Notes: generated from the sequence alone by a model not told the origin. 32,309 bases of DNA from a virus (IMGVR_UViG_3300025120_000280:1-32309), one strand, 5' to 3'. Counted from the first letter of the stretch, positions 8,481 through 15,533 are shown. A program made the numbers and translations.

Positions 8481-8938
8481 TAACTATTATCCTCTTTAGG
8501 CATTGTGAACACTGTTGTTGTTCCATCTGATTCTGTGACTGTGACAACTACATTACCTGTACCTGCTGGTGTTGTCCATTCAACTGTTTCACCACCAACT
8601 GGATTTGTAAATGTACCTGAGTCTTGTTGAAGACCATCTGTACCAAAAACATTGTCTGTAATTTGTTTCGCTAGAGCAGTGTAAAATCTACTCTCTATAT
8701 TCGCTTTGAATTTAGCAATAGGAGTGTTCTTTGCGTCTGATTCCGCTTTTTCTTTATCAGCTTTTGCTTGCGCTTTGATAGCGTCTTTACGAGTCTTCTC
8801 TATATTTTCAATCGTTAAGTAGTGTGATGACTTACCGTTGCCTGAAAATGATGGCGACCCAAACTTAAATGTCAATTCTGACGCACTTACATTAAAACAT
8901 AATGCGATTACTGACACGAATACTATTAATTTTAACAT
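8480..8938 (-). CDS. csgF: CsgF-like curli assembly factor
   Basis: CsgF binds the outer side of the CsgG pore and positions the nucleator. After the signal peptide, the mature N-terminus SELTFKFGSPSFSGN matches the CsgF segment that inserts into CsgG (TFQFRNPNFGGN in E. coli). The rest follows the family: FKANIESRFYTALAKQITDNVFG, shown here only as the helix that parallels the E. coli FTQAIQSQI helix, and a C-terminal beta hairpin (NVVVTVTESDGTTTVFTMP). ATG 8938 is preferred to the TTG at 8959 because it has GGAGAG at good spacing and starts a proper signal peptide. The gene is first after the late promoter. No csgE is recognisable nearby. Confidence 0.9.
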   Translation of the reverse strand: MLKLIVFVSVIALCFNVSASELTFKFGSPSFSGNGKSSHYLTIENIEKTRKDAIKAQAKADKEKAESDAKNTPIAKFKANIESRFYTALAKQITDNVFGTDGLQQDSGTFTNPVGGETVEWTTPAGTGNVVVTVTESDGTTTVFTMPKEDNS

Positions 8939-8960
8939 CTTCTCTCCTATATGATACAAC

Positions 8961-8968
8961 TATTTATA
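8961..8968 (-). promoter_or_regulatory. T4-type late promoter TATAAATA upstream of csgF
   Basis: Exact TATAAATA on the minus strand, 22 bp before the csgF ATG. In T4-like phages this octamer is the -10 recognised by the gp55 late sigma factor. Its position in a non-coding gap at the head of the curli block argues that it is functional and that the cassette is expressed late. Confidence 0.75.
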
Positions 8969-8981
8969 AGAGTTGATTCGT

Positions 8982-9143
8982 TTATTTTGATGTGAGTTTA
9001 TTGATAAGTTCAAAGGCTACTTTGACTTTTTCTTCCAAAACCTTGATTCTATAATGTGCTTGAGCAAGTGTGACAATTAGTAATATAAACGCCACAAATA
9101 TAGGCCATAATCTACTCAACATTAATACTGCTTCACTATCCAT
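8982..9143 (-). CDS. 53-aa single-TM microprotein
   Basis: ATG 9143 to TAA 8982. The protein has a hydrophilic N-terminus, one TM helix (about residues 12-28, WPIFVAFILLIVTLA), then a short amphipathic tail with a heptad-like LEEKVKVAFELINKL. It starts directly after the stop of the 32-aa frame, which suggests coupled translation. No clear Shine-Dalgarno is seen. Unknown function; possibly a membrane partner of the secreted proteins upstream or of the curli exporter. Support is the open frame, membrane topology and tight packing. Confidence 0.5.
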   Translation of the reverse strand: MDSEAVLMLSRLWPIFVAFILLIVTLAQAHYRIKVLEEKVKVAFELINKLTSK

Positions 9144-9242
9144 TTATTTTATCCAGTTGTAGGGGTTAATTTTATCTACAAATTTATCTAATTCATAATT
9201 CAAATATAATAAAAATATTATATAACAAACTATCCAAATCAT
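9144..9242 (-). CDS. 32-aa membrane microprotein
   Basis: ATG 9242 overlaps the stop of the upstream gene (TAATG), and the frame ends immediately before ATG 9143. It has a hydrophobic N-terminal helix (MIWIVCYIIFLLYLNY) and a charged tail ending NPYNWIK. Unknown function. The stop-start overlaps on both sides are the main reason to accept so short a frame. Confidence 0.4.
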   Translation of the reverse strand: MIWIVCYIIFLLYLNYELDKFVDKINPYNWIK

Positions 9243-9688
9243 TACTCGTAAACTTTTTTTCTTATATACGCTGGCTCATGTCTACCTGTAATCTCTAGTA
9301 TTTCCCACTCGCCATTTTCTAATACTTTTACTTTAGCATTTACTTTATCGCAAGTCATATTATAAACACCAGCTTTATCTTCACTCTCTTTATATTTTCT
9401 TTCTGCTAATCTTTTATTCTTTAAACAGTCCATTAAGTTTTCACTCGCTACATGATCTACTAATACTCTTGTACCATCTGCTGAAATTTCAAAGATACAT
9501 ACTGCGAATACAACACCATCCTCAGGTGTAGATGAAGACTCTTTATGTTCTTCTTTCATAAATGTTTTATGTGTATGTTTCTTTTCAATAGGACATACTT
9601 GGTGACCATCATCACCACAACCAGTACAATCAGCATATGCAAATGTACTAAACATTAAAAATAAAAATGTTAAAAATATATATCTCAT
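9242..9688 (-). CDS. Secreted cysteine-rich protein, paralogue of the next upstream gene
   Basis: Unrecognised family, 148 aa. A signal peptide (1 to about 19) leads to a mature N-terminus with CTGCGDDGHQVC and KKHTHK, a Cys/His pattern that could bind a metal. The C-terminal half contains MDCLKNKRLAERKY, then NMTCDKVNAKV. The same LxxCLKxKRxAxR then Cys order occurs in the adjacent 101-aa gene, so the two are probably diverged duplicates, each with one predicted disulfide. It overlaps its upstream neighbour by one base and is followed by two membrane microproteins and the curli block. It may act in the periplasm; no function is assigned. Confidence 0.65.
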   Translation of the reverse strand: MRYIFLTFLFLMFSTFAYADCTGCGDDGHQVCPIEKKHTHKTFMKEEHKESSSTPEDGVVFAVCIFEISADGTRVLVDHVASENLMDCLKNKRLAERKYKESEDKAGVYNMTCDKVNAKVKVLENGEWEILEITGRHEPAYIRKKVYE

Positions 9689-9993
9689 TAATCTATTATT
9701 TTAAGTAATCTAATTCCGTATTTTGATTGTTTATCTTCTTGTAATAATCCTTTGACTATCTCACAAGCAAAGATTACTCTATCGCCATTTACTTCTCTAG
9801 TAGCTACTCTTTTAGATTTTAAACATTGACCTAGACTTTCTTTAAATACCCATTCAATTCTTTTACCATCAAGTGTTAAAGTTAATGCGATTACTTTATC
9901 CTTTTCGTATTTCTCACCACCAGTATATAGTTTTGCCGCAAAAACACTTGAGGCAAACATCATTAAAAATAATATACTAATTAGTTTTTTCAT
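9688..9993 (-). CDS. Small secreted protein with CLKxKR motif
   Basis: Unrecognised, 101 aa. A signal peptide ends at VFAA (about residue 19). The mature part contains LGQCLKSKRVATREV and VIFACEIVKG, the same two-Cys core as the 148-aa neighbour but without its N-terminal Cys/His segment. It overlaps the upstream coiled-coil gene stop and the downstream gene start by one base each, so it sits within one operon. Function unknown; periplasmic location inferred. Confidence 0.65.
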   Translation of the reverse strand: MKKLISILFLMMFASSVFAAKLYTGGEKYEKDKVIALTLTLDGKRIEWVFKESLGQCLKSKRVATREVNGDRVIFACEIVKGLLQEDKQSKYGIRLLKIID

Positions 9994-10451
9994 TATTCTT
10001 TTTTCCCGCCGTTTTGATAGATCATATTTCTATTACTATCTTTTAATTTCTCAACATCATCACGCAAGATTTTTACATCTTCTTGTAGTCTTTTGATATT
10101 GACACCATTGTTCATCATATTTTCCATTTGATTTTGTACTGCCTCTAATTGACCAGCGATATGCTCAATCAACATATATTGCTCTGAGTCAGCTGGTAAA
10201 GAACCCATTTCTCCACGAGGCCACTTAATTCTAAATTCTGTATTCTTTTCTAAATCAGACCCTATACTTTCAACGGCTTGATTTAAGTCTTTTTCTGCTA
10301 GTGTACTTTTAGTTTCTAGCATTGTAATTCTTTCTAACACACCGAAGTATGCCCAAACGCCAACTGCAACAGCTGCCACTATGGAAAGCAAATTTCTCAT
10401 AGGCATACTAATAGCAGTGTTATCTGATATATCTAATCTATTCTTTGCCAT
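9993..10451 (-). CDS. Membrane-anchored coiled-coil protein
   Basis: This 152-aa protein has one TM helix near residues 20-38 (LLSIVAAVAVGVWAYFGVL). A long, mostly charged region with heptads follows (LEAVQNQMENMM, LQEDVKILRDDVEKL). It overlaps the 3' end of the o-spanin gene by 14 nt. The position directly after the spanins and the single N-terminal TM make a holin or lysis-accessory role possible, but there is no diagnostic motif. A similar but reversed layout (coil first, TM last) is seen in the 1810-2244 gene. Confidence 0.65.
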   Translation of the reverse strand: MAKNRLDISDNTAISMPMRNLLSIVAAVAVGVWAYFGVLERITMLETKSTLAEKDLNQAVESIGSDLEKNTEFRIKWPRGEMGSLPADSEQYMLIEHIAGQLEAVQNQMENMMNNGVNIKRLQEDVKILRDDVEKLKDSNRNMIYQNGGKKE

Positions 10452-10824
10452 TTTTCTTCACCTCAGGTTCGTAATACTCCTTATATTTATCCAATAAGTC
10501 ATTTGTAATTGCTAGTTGATTTCTAATTTGAGCAAAATTCTTCGCTAGTAATTCAAAATCTTTATCTGTCAAACCCCATAGAACAGGATCAATACCAGAT
10601 TCCTCTAGTTTTTTAAACACTTCTTCAGCGTTCTTACTAGTTATAATTATCCATTTTAGGTTCTCTAACTCTAGTGGAGTTGGGGTGTTCAAATTGAGTT
10701 CTTGTCTTTTAACTTCTTCTTTAAAGATACTTAACTTTTTGACACCTGCGCAATTAGTAAGGAATATACTTAGGATTAGCAAGCCCAGGACATTCAGAAT
10801 TAATCTCTGATTTCTTCGTAGCAT
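10438..10824 (-). CDS. Probable outer-membrane spanin subunit (o-spanin lipoprotein)
   Basis: 128 aa with a lipoprotein signal and lipobox FLTNC (Cys25), giving a short lipid-anchored periplasmic protein. The mature part has a TPTPLELENL segment and helical stretches. The start lies inside the preceding i-spanin gene in another frame, a 71-nt overlap; overlapping or embedded Rz/Rz1 pairs are a hallmark of two-component spanins, which fuse inner and outer membranes in the last step of lysis. It is longer than lambda Rz1, so the call rests on topology and arrangement rather than sequence identity. Confidence 0.7.
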   Translation of the reverse strand: MLRRNQRLILNVLGLLILSIFLTNCAGVKKLSIFKEEVKRQELNLNTPTPLELENLKWIIITSKNAEEVFKKLEESGIDPVLWGLTDKDFELLAKNFAQIRNQLAITNDLLDKYKEYYEPEVKKNGKE

Positions 10825-11212
10825 TTAATTCACTCTCAGTTAATGGTGATCCACTAGCAATCTCTATACATCTTGTCGCCAGTGCTGAAGCACCGTTTGT
10901 TATTCTTTCAATAGCTTCGGTTTTAGCAATAGCTAGTTTACCGACATCTCTATTTTTCTTATTGAATCTTTTATCCAAATTTTCTAAATCTTGTTTTAAA
11001 ACACCTACTAACTCATTCATCTTCTGGTTAGCCTCTAGTATTTCTTTAAAATCTTTTTGTTGATTCTCTATAAGTGCTTTTTGTTCACCTATAGCAGATT
11101 CTAATTTAATAGCATTCGCTTTTAGAATACCATTATCTCTTTGTAATTTAAGCACATAGGCACCAGCACCTAATAGTGATGTGATGATGATGCCTATTAA
11201 AAATAATCTCAT
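10754..11212 (-). CDS. Probable inner-membrane spanin subunit (i-spanin, Rz-like)
   Basis: 152 aa with an N-terminal TM signal-anchor (LFLIGIIITSLLGAGAYVL). A long periplasmic coiled coil follows (LKQDLENLDKRFNKKNRDV), then a C-terminal region with two Cys (ATRCIEIAS, NSECPGL) that could form disulfides. This matches the N-in/C-out topology of Rz-type i-spanins. Its 3' end overlaps the lipoprotein gene by 71 nt. It is preceded by a 33-aa TM protein. No endolysin is seen in the window. Confidence 0.7.
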   Translation of the reverse strand: MRLFLIGIIITSLLGAGAYVLKLQRDNGILKANAIKLESAIGEQKALIENQQKDFKEILEANQKMNELVGVLKQDLENLDKRFNKKNRDVGKLAIAKTEAIERITNGASALATRCIEIASGSPLTESELNATKKSEINSECPGLANPKYIPY

Positions 11213-11215
11213 TGT

Positions 11216-11317
11216 TTACTTTTTCCAAAATACTGCTTTAGATTTTACCCAGTCCCATTTATCGTTTACGAACCAACCTATAACAAATCCTATAATTATT
11301 CCTATTGTAAAAAACAT
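11216..11317 (-). CDS. 33-aa single-TM microprotein, holin candidate
   Basis: Frame from ATG 11317 to TAA 11216 with a good ribosome site (GGAGAACTT before the ATG). Nearly the whole N-terminal half is a TM helix with glycine spacing (MFFTIGIIIGFVIGWFV). The tail is Lys/Trp-rich (NDKWDWVKSKAVFWKK). It lies directly before the i-spanin gene. Small TM proteins in such a place are often holins or their regulators, but a membrane anchor of unrelated role is equally possible. Confidence 0.6.
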   Translation of the reverse strand: MFFTIGIIIGFVIGWFVNDKWDWVKSKAVFWKK

Positions 11318-11326
11318 AAGTTCTCC

Positions 11327-11902
11327 TTATTTTTTATCTCTTTTTCTATGACCATTCCAAGCAACAAAGCCACCTATTCTTAATGACCAGTATGCTAAAT
11401 TATTCATACTATAAAATCCATTTACTGTGATGTTTATATCTCTAAAGATTTGGTCTGCTCTTTTTTGATCTACAACAAGTAATGCATCTTTCGTACTCAC
11501 TGGTTTACAGTGTGTGTACTTATACATATAATCGTGTACAAGTCCACCAATAAGTAATACACCTACTGGTGAGAAAAATGTTCTTAAAAATTTAGGTATA
11601 CTTGCGCCGTCAAATGTAAAACCTTTTGGTATTACATATTCAGTACCATCTATTTCATATGTCCAATCTTGCGTTAGTTCCCAATTTCTAGTTGACAACA
11701 ACCACATTACGATTGCTTTCCAAAAACCTTTACCTTTTGTTTTGATTGGTAATGGTTTTATGTGAGGCATACCTGTATAACTAAATTTAAGTTTTGGTTT
11801 TGCTCTCTTATCTGTGAAGTTGATAATCGCTCCAATGATTACAACAGCTATTAATATACTCCACTGCCAAAATTTCATTGCTAAAGCTACTATTATTTCC
11901 AT
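11327..11902 (-). CDS. DUF1353-type phage protein with N-terminal TM
   Basis: 191 aa. An N-terminal TM helix (about 12-28) precedes a domain with YVIPKGFTFDGASIP and GLVHDYMYKY, the signature pair of the DUF1353 family, common in tailed-phage genomes near lysis or tail genes. Histidine and aspartate in the second motif are conserved in the family, but the biochemical role is not established. ATG 11902 has AGGATTAAAG upstream. It is the first gene of the apparent lysis cassette. Confidence 0.8.
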   Translation of the reverse strand: MEIIVALAMKFWQWSILIAVVIIGAIINFTDKRAKPKLKFSYTGMPHIKPLPIKTKGKGFWKAIVMWLLSTRNWELTQDWTYEIDGTEYVIPKGFTFDGASIPKFLRTFFSPVGVLLIGGLVHDYMYKYTHCKPVSTKDALLVVDQKRADQIFRDINITVNGFYSMNNLAYWSLRIGGFVAWNGHRKRDKK

Positions 11903-11904
11903 CT

Positions 11905-12228
11905 TTAATCCTTTATAATTTTTCTATCAACCATATGTTTATATAGAGTTGACTCTTTTATCTTCTTACTTACTTGTCTAACCACATCAGGTCCAAAACC
12001 TTTTGATGACCAATTCTTCTTTTGTAATTTTTTAGCGTCTGCGTTAATTGGTTTAATAGTACCAACGCCTTGAGTAGTATAATTAGCAACTAGTCCTACT
12101 GCTCTACTGTCTCTACCACCTTGACCTTTTGGTGGTGTATCTCCTAGACTAGCCATAGGTTTTATATTATCTATATAACCTATTCTGTGTCCACCCAAAC
12201 CAAGATATTCTTTAAATGATTTAGTCAT
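11905..12228 (-). CDS. Short protein with FKEYL leader
   Basis: Unrecognised, 107 aa. It begins MTKSFKEYLGLGGHR, one of several N-termini here of the form M-(x)-K-x-F-K-x-(F/Y/H). It is rich in Gly/Lys and has KKNWSSKGFGPDVVRQVSKK. No signal peptide, no TM. It overlaps the upstream gene by 8 nt. Possibly a minor virion or internal head protein (see the leader finding). Confidence 0.65.
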   Translation of the reverse strand: MTKSFKEYLGLGGHRIGYIDNIKPMASLGDTPPKGQGGRDSRAVGLVANYTTQGVGTIKPINADAKKLQKKNWSSKGFGPDVVRQVSKKIKESTLYKHMVDRKIIKD

Positions 12229-12580
12229 ATGCTTTTGAGCTTTCTTTAATAGACTTCTTTTCTTCTTCAGGTACTAAATCTACTTCATTTGTAATACCAT
12301 TCTTTTCATCTATTTTCATCTCAACTTTATCAATACCATCTAATACTTGTTTTAACATAATGTTATTGTTATCGTTATTCTCTTTTAATTTTCTTTTAAA
12401 AGTTTTATACTTACCAAACATTAATGGATCTTTTTCGTCTTTTTTCTTTTTAGGATTTACGCCTGGTTCACCATCAGGACCAACGCCTACACCGGCAATG
12501 TTCCCTCCACCAACAGCATTTGCTGGTGCGTCTTCCATTTTATTAACAATGTCTTCTGCGACTTCTTTAAATCGTTTCAT
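12221..12580 (-). CDS. Short virion-type protein with VGGGNIAG motif
   Basis: 119 aa from ATG 12580, chosen over upstream in-frame starts because AGAGGACAAAT gives a strong ribosome site and the protein then begins with the local leader type (MKRFKEVAED). ANAVGGGNIAGVGVGPDGEP is followed by DEKDPLMFGKYKTFKRK; similar Asn-Val-Gly-x-Gly-Asn-Ile-Ala-Gly segments recur in short proteins of T4-like marine phages. Function unknown, probably virion-associated. It overlaps the upstream gene by 14 nt and the downstream gene by 8 nt. Confidence 0.65.
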   Translation of the reverse strand: MKRFKEVAEDIVNKMEDAPANAVGGGNIAGVGVGPDGEPGVNPKKKKDEKDPLMFGKYKTFKRKLKENNDNNNIMLKQVLDGIDKVEMKIDEKNGITNEVDLVPEEEKKSIKESSKAYD

Positions 12581-13046
12581 ATTTGTCCTCTGGATATAGT
12601 TCGCCATCTTTTTCATATATATCAATACCAAAACAAGTCATATAAGGGTCTTGTTCATAATTTGATTTGACATCACCTTGTTCATTTAAAAGATTGTCGT
12701 ACTGTTTTGTTTCTTTTAAGTAAGATATGATAGTGCTTTCTATCAATGTCTTATATGGAACATACTCTTTGTTTTCTCTTAATAGTAAACCAAGAGCTAC
12801 AGCAAAAGAGCCAAGTCGTCCACCTAGACCAACTCTTTTAAGTATTCGTTTTAAATTAAAAACAAATCTGTGAAGTTGAGTATAGGCATTCTTTTCTTCT
12901 CTCTTTTGTAAAGAGGTATACTTCTTCAATACTTTTCCATCTTTATCAATTATACCATATTTAAACGCCGGTTGTCTTTCAAACGGTGTCACAAGCATTT
13001 TTACTACTCTATATGTTATAACCAAATCAATTGCTCTATTAGCCAT
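12567..13046 (-). CDS. Conserved T4-like marine phage protein, unknown role
   Basis: 159 aa, mostly helical and basic in the middle (HRFVFNLKRILKRVGLGGR), with FKYGIIDKDGKVLKKY near the N-terminus. The stretch resembles proteins I associate with structural-gene neighbourhoods of marine T4-like phages, but I cannot name a function. ATG 13046 overlaps the upstream stop (TAATG), with AGGAAC as ribosome site. No signal peptide or strong TM. Confidence 0.65.
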   Translation of the reverse strand: MANRAIDLVITYRVVKMLVTPFERQPAFKYGIIDKDGKVLKKYTSLQKREEKNAYTQLHRFVFNLKRILKRVGLGGRLGSFAVALGLLLRENKEYVPYKTLIESTIISYLKETKQYDNLLNEQGDVKSNYEQDPYMTCFGIDIYEKDGELYPEDKYETI

Positions 13047-13408
13047 TATAGTTCCTGTAAAAGTTTTCTAATACTCATATCCACTTTTTCACTATTTAAT
13101 TCATGTGGATAAAGATAACCAAGATATATCAATATTGTTTTTAGTTGAGACCAATAAACTTTATCTACTTTATATAATAGTAAAGTACATGCTGCTTCTA
13201 CACCAAAAACATTTGATAAGACAATTACATGATTGACTGCCAATCGTACTTTTATCTTACCAGTGATACGGTACTTACGAAAGAGTCTTTTAAGATATTT
13301 AAATCTTTTAAGATCATCATAAAATTCTTGCTCTTTTGACAATGTTGGATTGTCGTAATAGTGCTGAGCAAAAAGTAGCCAGTTATCCTTCGTTATCTCT
13401 TTGAACAT
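13046..13408 (-). CDS. Conserved small helical phage protein
   Basis: 120 aa, beginning MFKEITKDNWLLFAQHYYDNP. A strongly basic helix (FKYLKRLFRKYRITGKIK) is followed by a hydrophobic segment (VRLAVNHVIVLSNVFGVEAA). This pattern is familiar from short conserved proteins of cyanomyovirus-like phages, where the function is unknown. It is followed by a one-base overlap and preceded by a 3-bp gap, so it belongs to the late operon. Confidence 0.65.
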   Translation of the reverse strand: MFKEITKDNWLLFAQHYYDNPTLSKEQEFYDDLKRFKYLKRLFRKYRITGKIKVRLAVNHVIVLSNVFGVEAACTLLLYKVDKVYWSQLKTILIYLGYLYPHELNSEKVDMSIRKLLQEL

Positions 13409-13411
13409 TAA

Positions 13412-13855
13412 CTACACTAATTTAGCGTAGACCTTTGATGTTCCGTTTTTTAGAGTTTCATAAGATACTTCCATCTTTAATCCACCCTCTTTTTTATGAG
13501 ATATACCATCATCATTAATATCAGAACCATCGGTATCTTTACCAAATCTACCACCAAATTGTTTCACTTCAGCTGTCACTTTTCCGTTGTCGCCTTCAAG
13601 AGCTACAGGATCAACTGTTAAGCCAATTCTTTGTAGTTTTTCTCTTAAAGTATCAATAGCGTGTTGTGGTTTTAAATATTCACAATCAGCTACTGAACCA
13701 ACGAAAGCATTTACTCTTTTTAAGACTTCAGAATCGTGTATATTGTGCACACCGATTGCTGAATCTTCTACACCATTTGCGGTGCTAGTTCCAACAGCAG
13801 CAGCAGTTTTATCACTACCTGTTCCTTCTTTTATATGTTGTTTAAATGTTTTCAT
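13412..13855 (-). CDS. Leader-bearing conserved phage protein (MKTFKQHIKEG)
   Basis: 147 aa. The N-terminus MKTFKQHIKEGTG closely resembles the capsid-targeting leader of T4 internal proteins (MKTYQEFIAEA as I recall). It contains an I-x-E|G site of the kind cut by the T4 head protease gp21. The rest has IHDSEVLKRVNAFVGSVADC and FGGRFGKDTDGSDINDDG, a pattern I associate with marine T4-like phages. Function unknown; packaging in the head is an inference from the leader. Confidence 0.65.
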   Translation of the reverse strand: MKTFKQHIKEGTGSDKTAAAVGTSTANGVEDSAIGVHNIHDSEVLKRVNAFVGSVADCEYLKPQHAIDTLREKLQRIGLTVDPVALEGDNGKVTAEVKQFGGRFGKDTDGSDINDDGISHKKEGGLKMEVSYETLKNGTSKVYAKLV

Positions 13856-13866
13856 TTAATTTTCCT

Positions 13867-14073
13867 TTATTTGTACTTGTCAGATTTTCTTTTAGTACCA
13901 TCACTTCTTTTGATTAGACCTTTTGCTTTCAAATGAGTTGTATCGCCAAATCCTGCCTTACCAGCTTTATGACGCTTCATAGCGTCTGCTGTGTTAGGTG
14001 GAGTTTCGCCTAATACATCTTCTTCAAAATCTTCAAAGTCTTGTTCTTTACTAAAAGTTTTAAATCTTTTCAT
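13867..14073 (-). CDS. 68-aa basic protein with MKRFKTF leader
   Basis: It starts MKRFKTFSKEQDFEDFEED, then TADAMKRHKAGKAGFGD and LKAKGLIKRSDGTKRKSDK. The lysine-rich C-terminal half suggests nucleic-acid or capsid-interior binding. The ATG overlaps the upstream stop by one base. Function unknown. Confidence 0.6.
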   Translation of the reverse strand: MKRFKTFSKEQDFEDFEEDVLGETPPNTADAMKRHKAGKAGFGDTTHLKAKGLIKRSDGTKRKSDKYK

Positions 14074-14297
14074 TAACTTGTCGCTAAGTTTAGCGCCTTT
14101 TCTTTATCTTCGGGCATACCCTCAGAGTTTAGTTTAATAAATTTATCAACTTGTTGTAGCGCTCCGTAGATTGCATTTAAATTACCTTTCATAGTCACTA
14201 AGTCTTGTTCCACTTTAGTAATTTGACTGTTGAGTTTATCAAAGTCTGCCTTTAATACTTCTCTTTCAGCTGATAATGTTTTTTCATCAATACTCAT
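14073..14297 (-). CDS. 74-aa coiled-coil protein
   Basis: Almost entirely heptad-like (REVLKADFDKLNSQITKVEQ and onward), predicting one long coiled coil, with an acidic end. There is an ATTTACTCCT-type ribosome site (AGGAGTAAATT) before ATG 14297. Unknown role, possibly a small chaperone or scaffold for neighbouring virion proteins. Confidence 0.6.
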   Translation of the reverse strand: MSIDEKTLSAEREVLKADFDKLNSQITKVEQDLVTMKGNLNAIYGALQQVDKFIKLNSEGMPEDKEKALNLATS

Positions 14298-14316
14298 AAT
14301 TTACTCCTATTTAATA

Positions 14317-14778
14317 TTAAGCTAATGCTGCGCCATTGTTAGCGATAACATTCCAATTTGAATTTTTGAATAACAAAGTCGCAGTTTCACCTGGCGCATT
14401 TAGAGTAATAGTTGAGTATCCTCTTAAATTAGCTGGTGTAATAACTATATTGTTTGTACCACCTGTTGATACATTGATAATAGTTTTAACTTGACCATCT
14501 GCTCCATCAGCTATAGCACATGCGTGTGTTGCTGCTGTTGCATTAATTTCTGTTATTGCTGAAGTCACATCTATTGCAGTTGCTGTAGAGCCATCTGCTG
14601 TGATTGCTTGTGATGTTTGTTTTAATCCTAACCAAGATGGTATATTATTAAAAACATCTTCTGCTGCGATCTTTTTATTGATTGGTGTACCAGTTGGATC
14701 GTCCACTACATGGAATAAATCTGCTGCTACAATTGCATCACCCATATTAGATAATGCTGTTATTTTCTTGTCTGCCAT
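14317..14778 (-). CDS. Virion structural protein (MADKKITAL type)
   Basis: 153 aa. It begins MADKKITALSNMGDAIVAADLFHVVDDPTG in two parts typical of marine phage tail-fibre or appendage N-termini. A Ala/Thr/Asn-rich beta-type region follows (VKTIINVSTGGTNNIVITP), ending in LLFKNSNWNVIANNG, a common final strand of such proteins. No signal peptide. GGAGAAAAGAA precedes the ATG. Likely a decoration or fibre-related component. Confidence 0.7.
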   Translation of the reverse strand: MADKKITALSNMGDAIVAADLFHVVDDPTGTPINKKIAAEDVFNNIPSWLGLKQTSQAITADGSTATAIDVTSAITEINATAATHACAIADGADGQVKTIINVSTGGTNNIVITPANLRGYSTITLNAPGETATLLFKNSNWNVIANNGAALA

Positions 14779-14858
14779 TTCTTTTCTCCTGTTAACCCTT
14801 TCGGGAATGCTACTCTAGGTATTTTCCTAGATCACTGTTGTCATAGTATTATATATAA

Positions 14859-14875
14859 GGGCGCTAAATGCGCCC
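14859..14875 (-). terminator. Hairpin after the MSLWG gene, possible terminator
   Basis: The perfect stem GGGCGC/GCGCCC with a 5-nt loop is the strongest G+C hairpin in the window. It lies 18 bp past the stop of the 14894 gene. The following minus-strand sequence is TTATATATAATAC, so the U-tract is weak and termination may be partial. Two smaller hairpins follow before the next start: CTAGG/CCTAG (14814-14829) and CCC-GAAA-GGG (about 14798-14807). Confidence 0.55.
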
Positions 14876-14893
14876 CTATAAATTATTTAATTA

Positions 14894-15466
14894 TTATGCA
14901 CTTACTGTACAAGTACCAGCCGCTGTACCAATAGCTCCACTATTAGTGATAGTAGATACTGTTGAAGTACCTGTATCTTTAATAGTTCCACTATTTAATC
15001 CAGTTGCGTTAGTACCAATTACTAAAATATCTCCATCATTAGTTGCTGCGTTAGCTCCTGCTAATGTGAATCTAAATGTAAGTTCATTAGTTGTAGAACC
15101 TGATAAGTAAGACGCCAAGTGTGGACCTCTACCTGTACCAGTACCTTGGTTTCCATTAGTAATAGAAACTTGAGGTGTTCCAGTCACTGTGACTGGCTCA
15201 TTGAATCTTACTAATACATCAATGTTTCCACCAGCTGATTTATCAAATGCTGTAGTCACAAATTCTATTTCTGTGATGTTTGCAGTTCCCATTTTCACAT
15301 TTAATCCTCTTAATGCTACTAATACTTCTGGATCTGCTCCTGTGTTTCCGTTTCCGGATAATACTGAACCTGCTTCTCTTACCCAACCTTTTGTGTTAGC
15401 AAAGACTTCTTTTTGCTCTGCGGTTGTTAAGTTTTTAGGTTTAATATCTGCGCCCCATAAAGACAT
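14894..15466 (-). CDS. Virion decoration-type protein with Ig-like adhesin domain
   Basis: 190 aa. MSLWGADIKPKN is the N-terminal form typical of small virion proteins in marine T4-like phages. Residues about 60-185 form a beta-rich repeat-type domain (VLVRFNEPVTVTGTPQVSI, LTFRFTLAG, GLNSGTIKDTGT). This resembles the SwmB/bacterial Ig-like strands of surface adhesins. It has its own late promoter at 15534-15541 and AGGGAGAAATAT before the ATG. Likely exposed on the capsid or tail; the ligand is unknown. Confidence 0.7.
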   Translation of the reverse strand: MSLWGADIKPKNLTTAEQKEVFANTKGWVREAGSVLSGNGNTGADPEVLVALRGLNVKMGTANITEIEFVTTAFDKSAGGNIDVLVRFNEPVTVTGTPQVSITNGNQGTGTGRGPHLASYLSGSTTNELTFRFTLAGANAATNDGDILVIGTNATGLNSGTIKDTGTSTVSTITNSGAIGTAAGTCTVSA

Positions 15467-15533
15467 ATATTTCTCCCTTTAAATCTAGTCGCTTTAAATC
15501 TACGACTGTTTGATTATAGTTAATTAACTTGAC

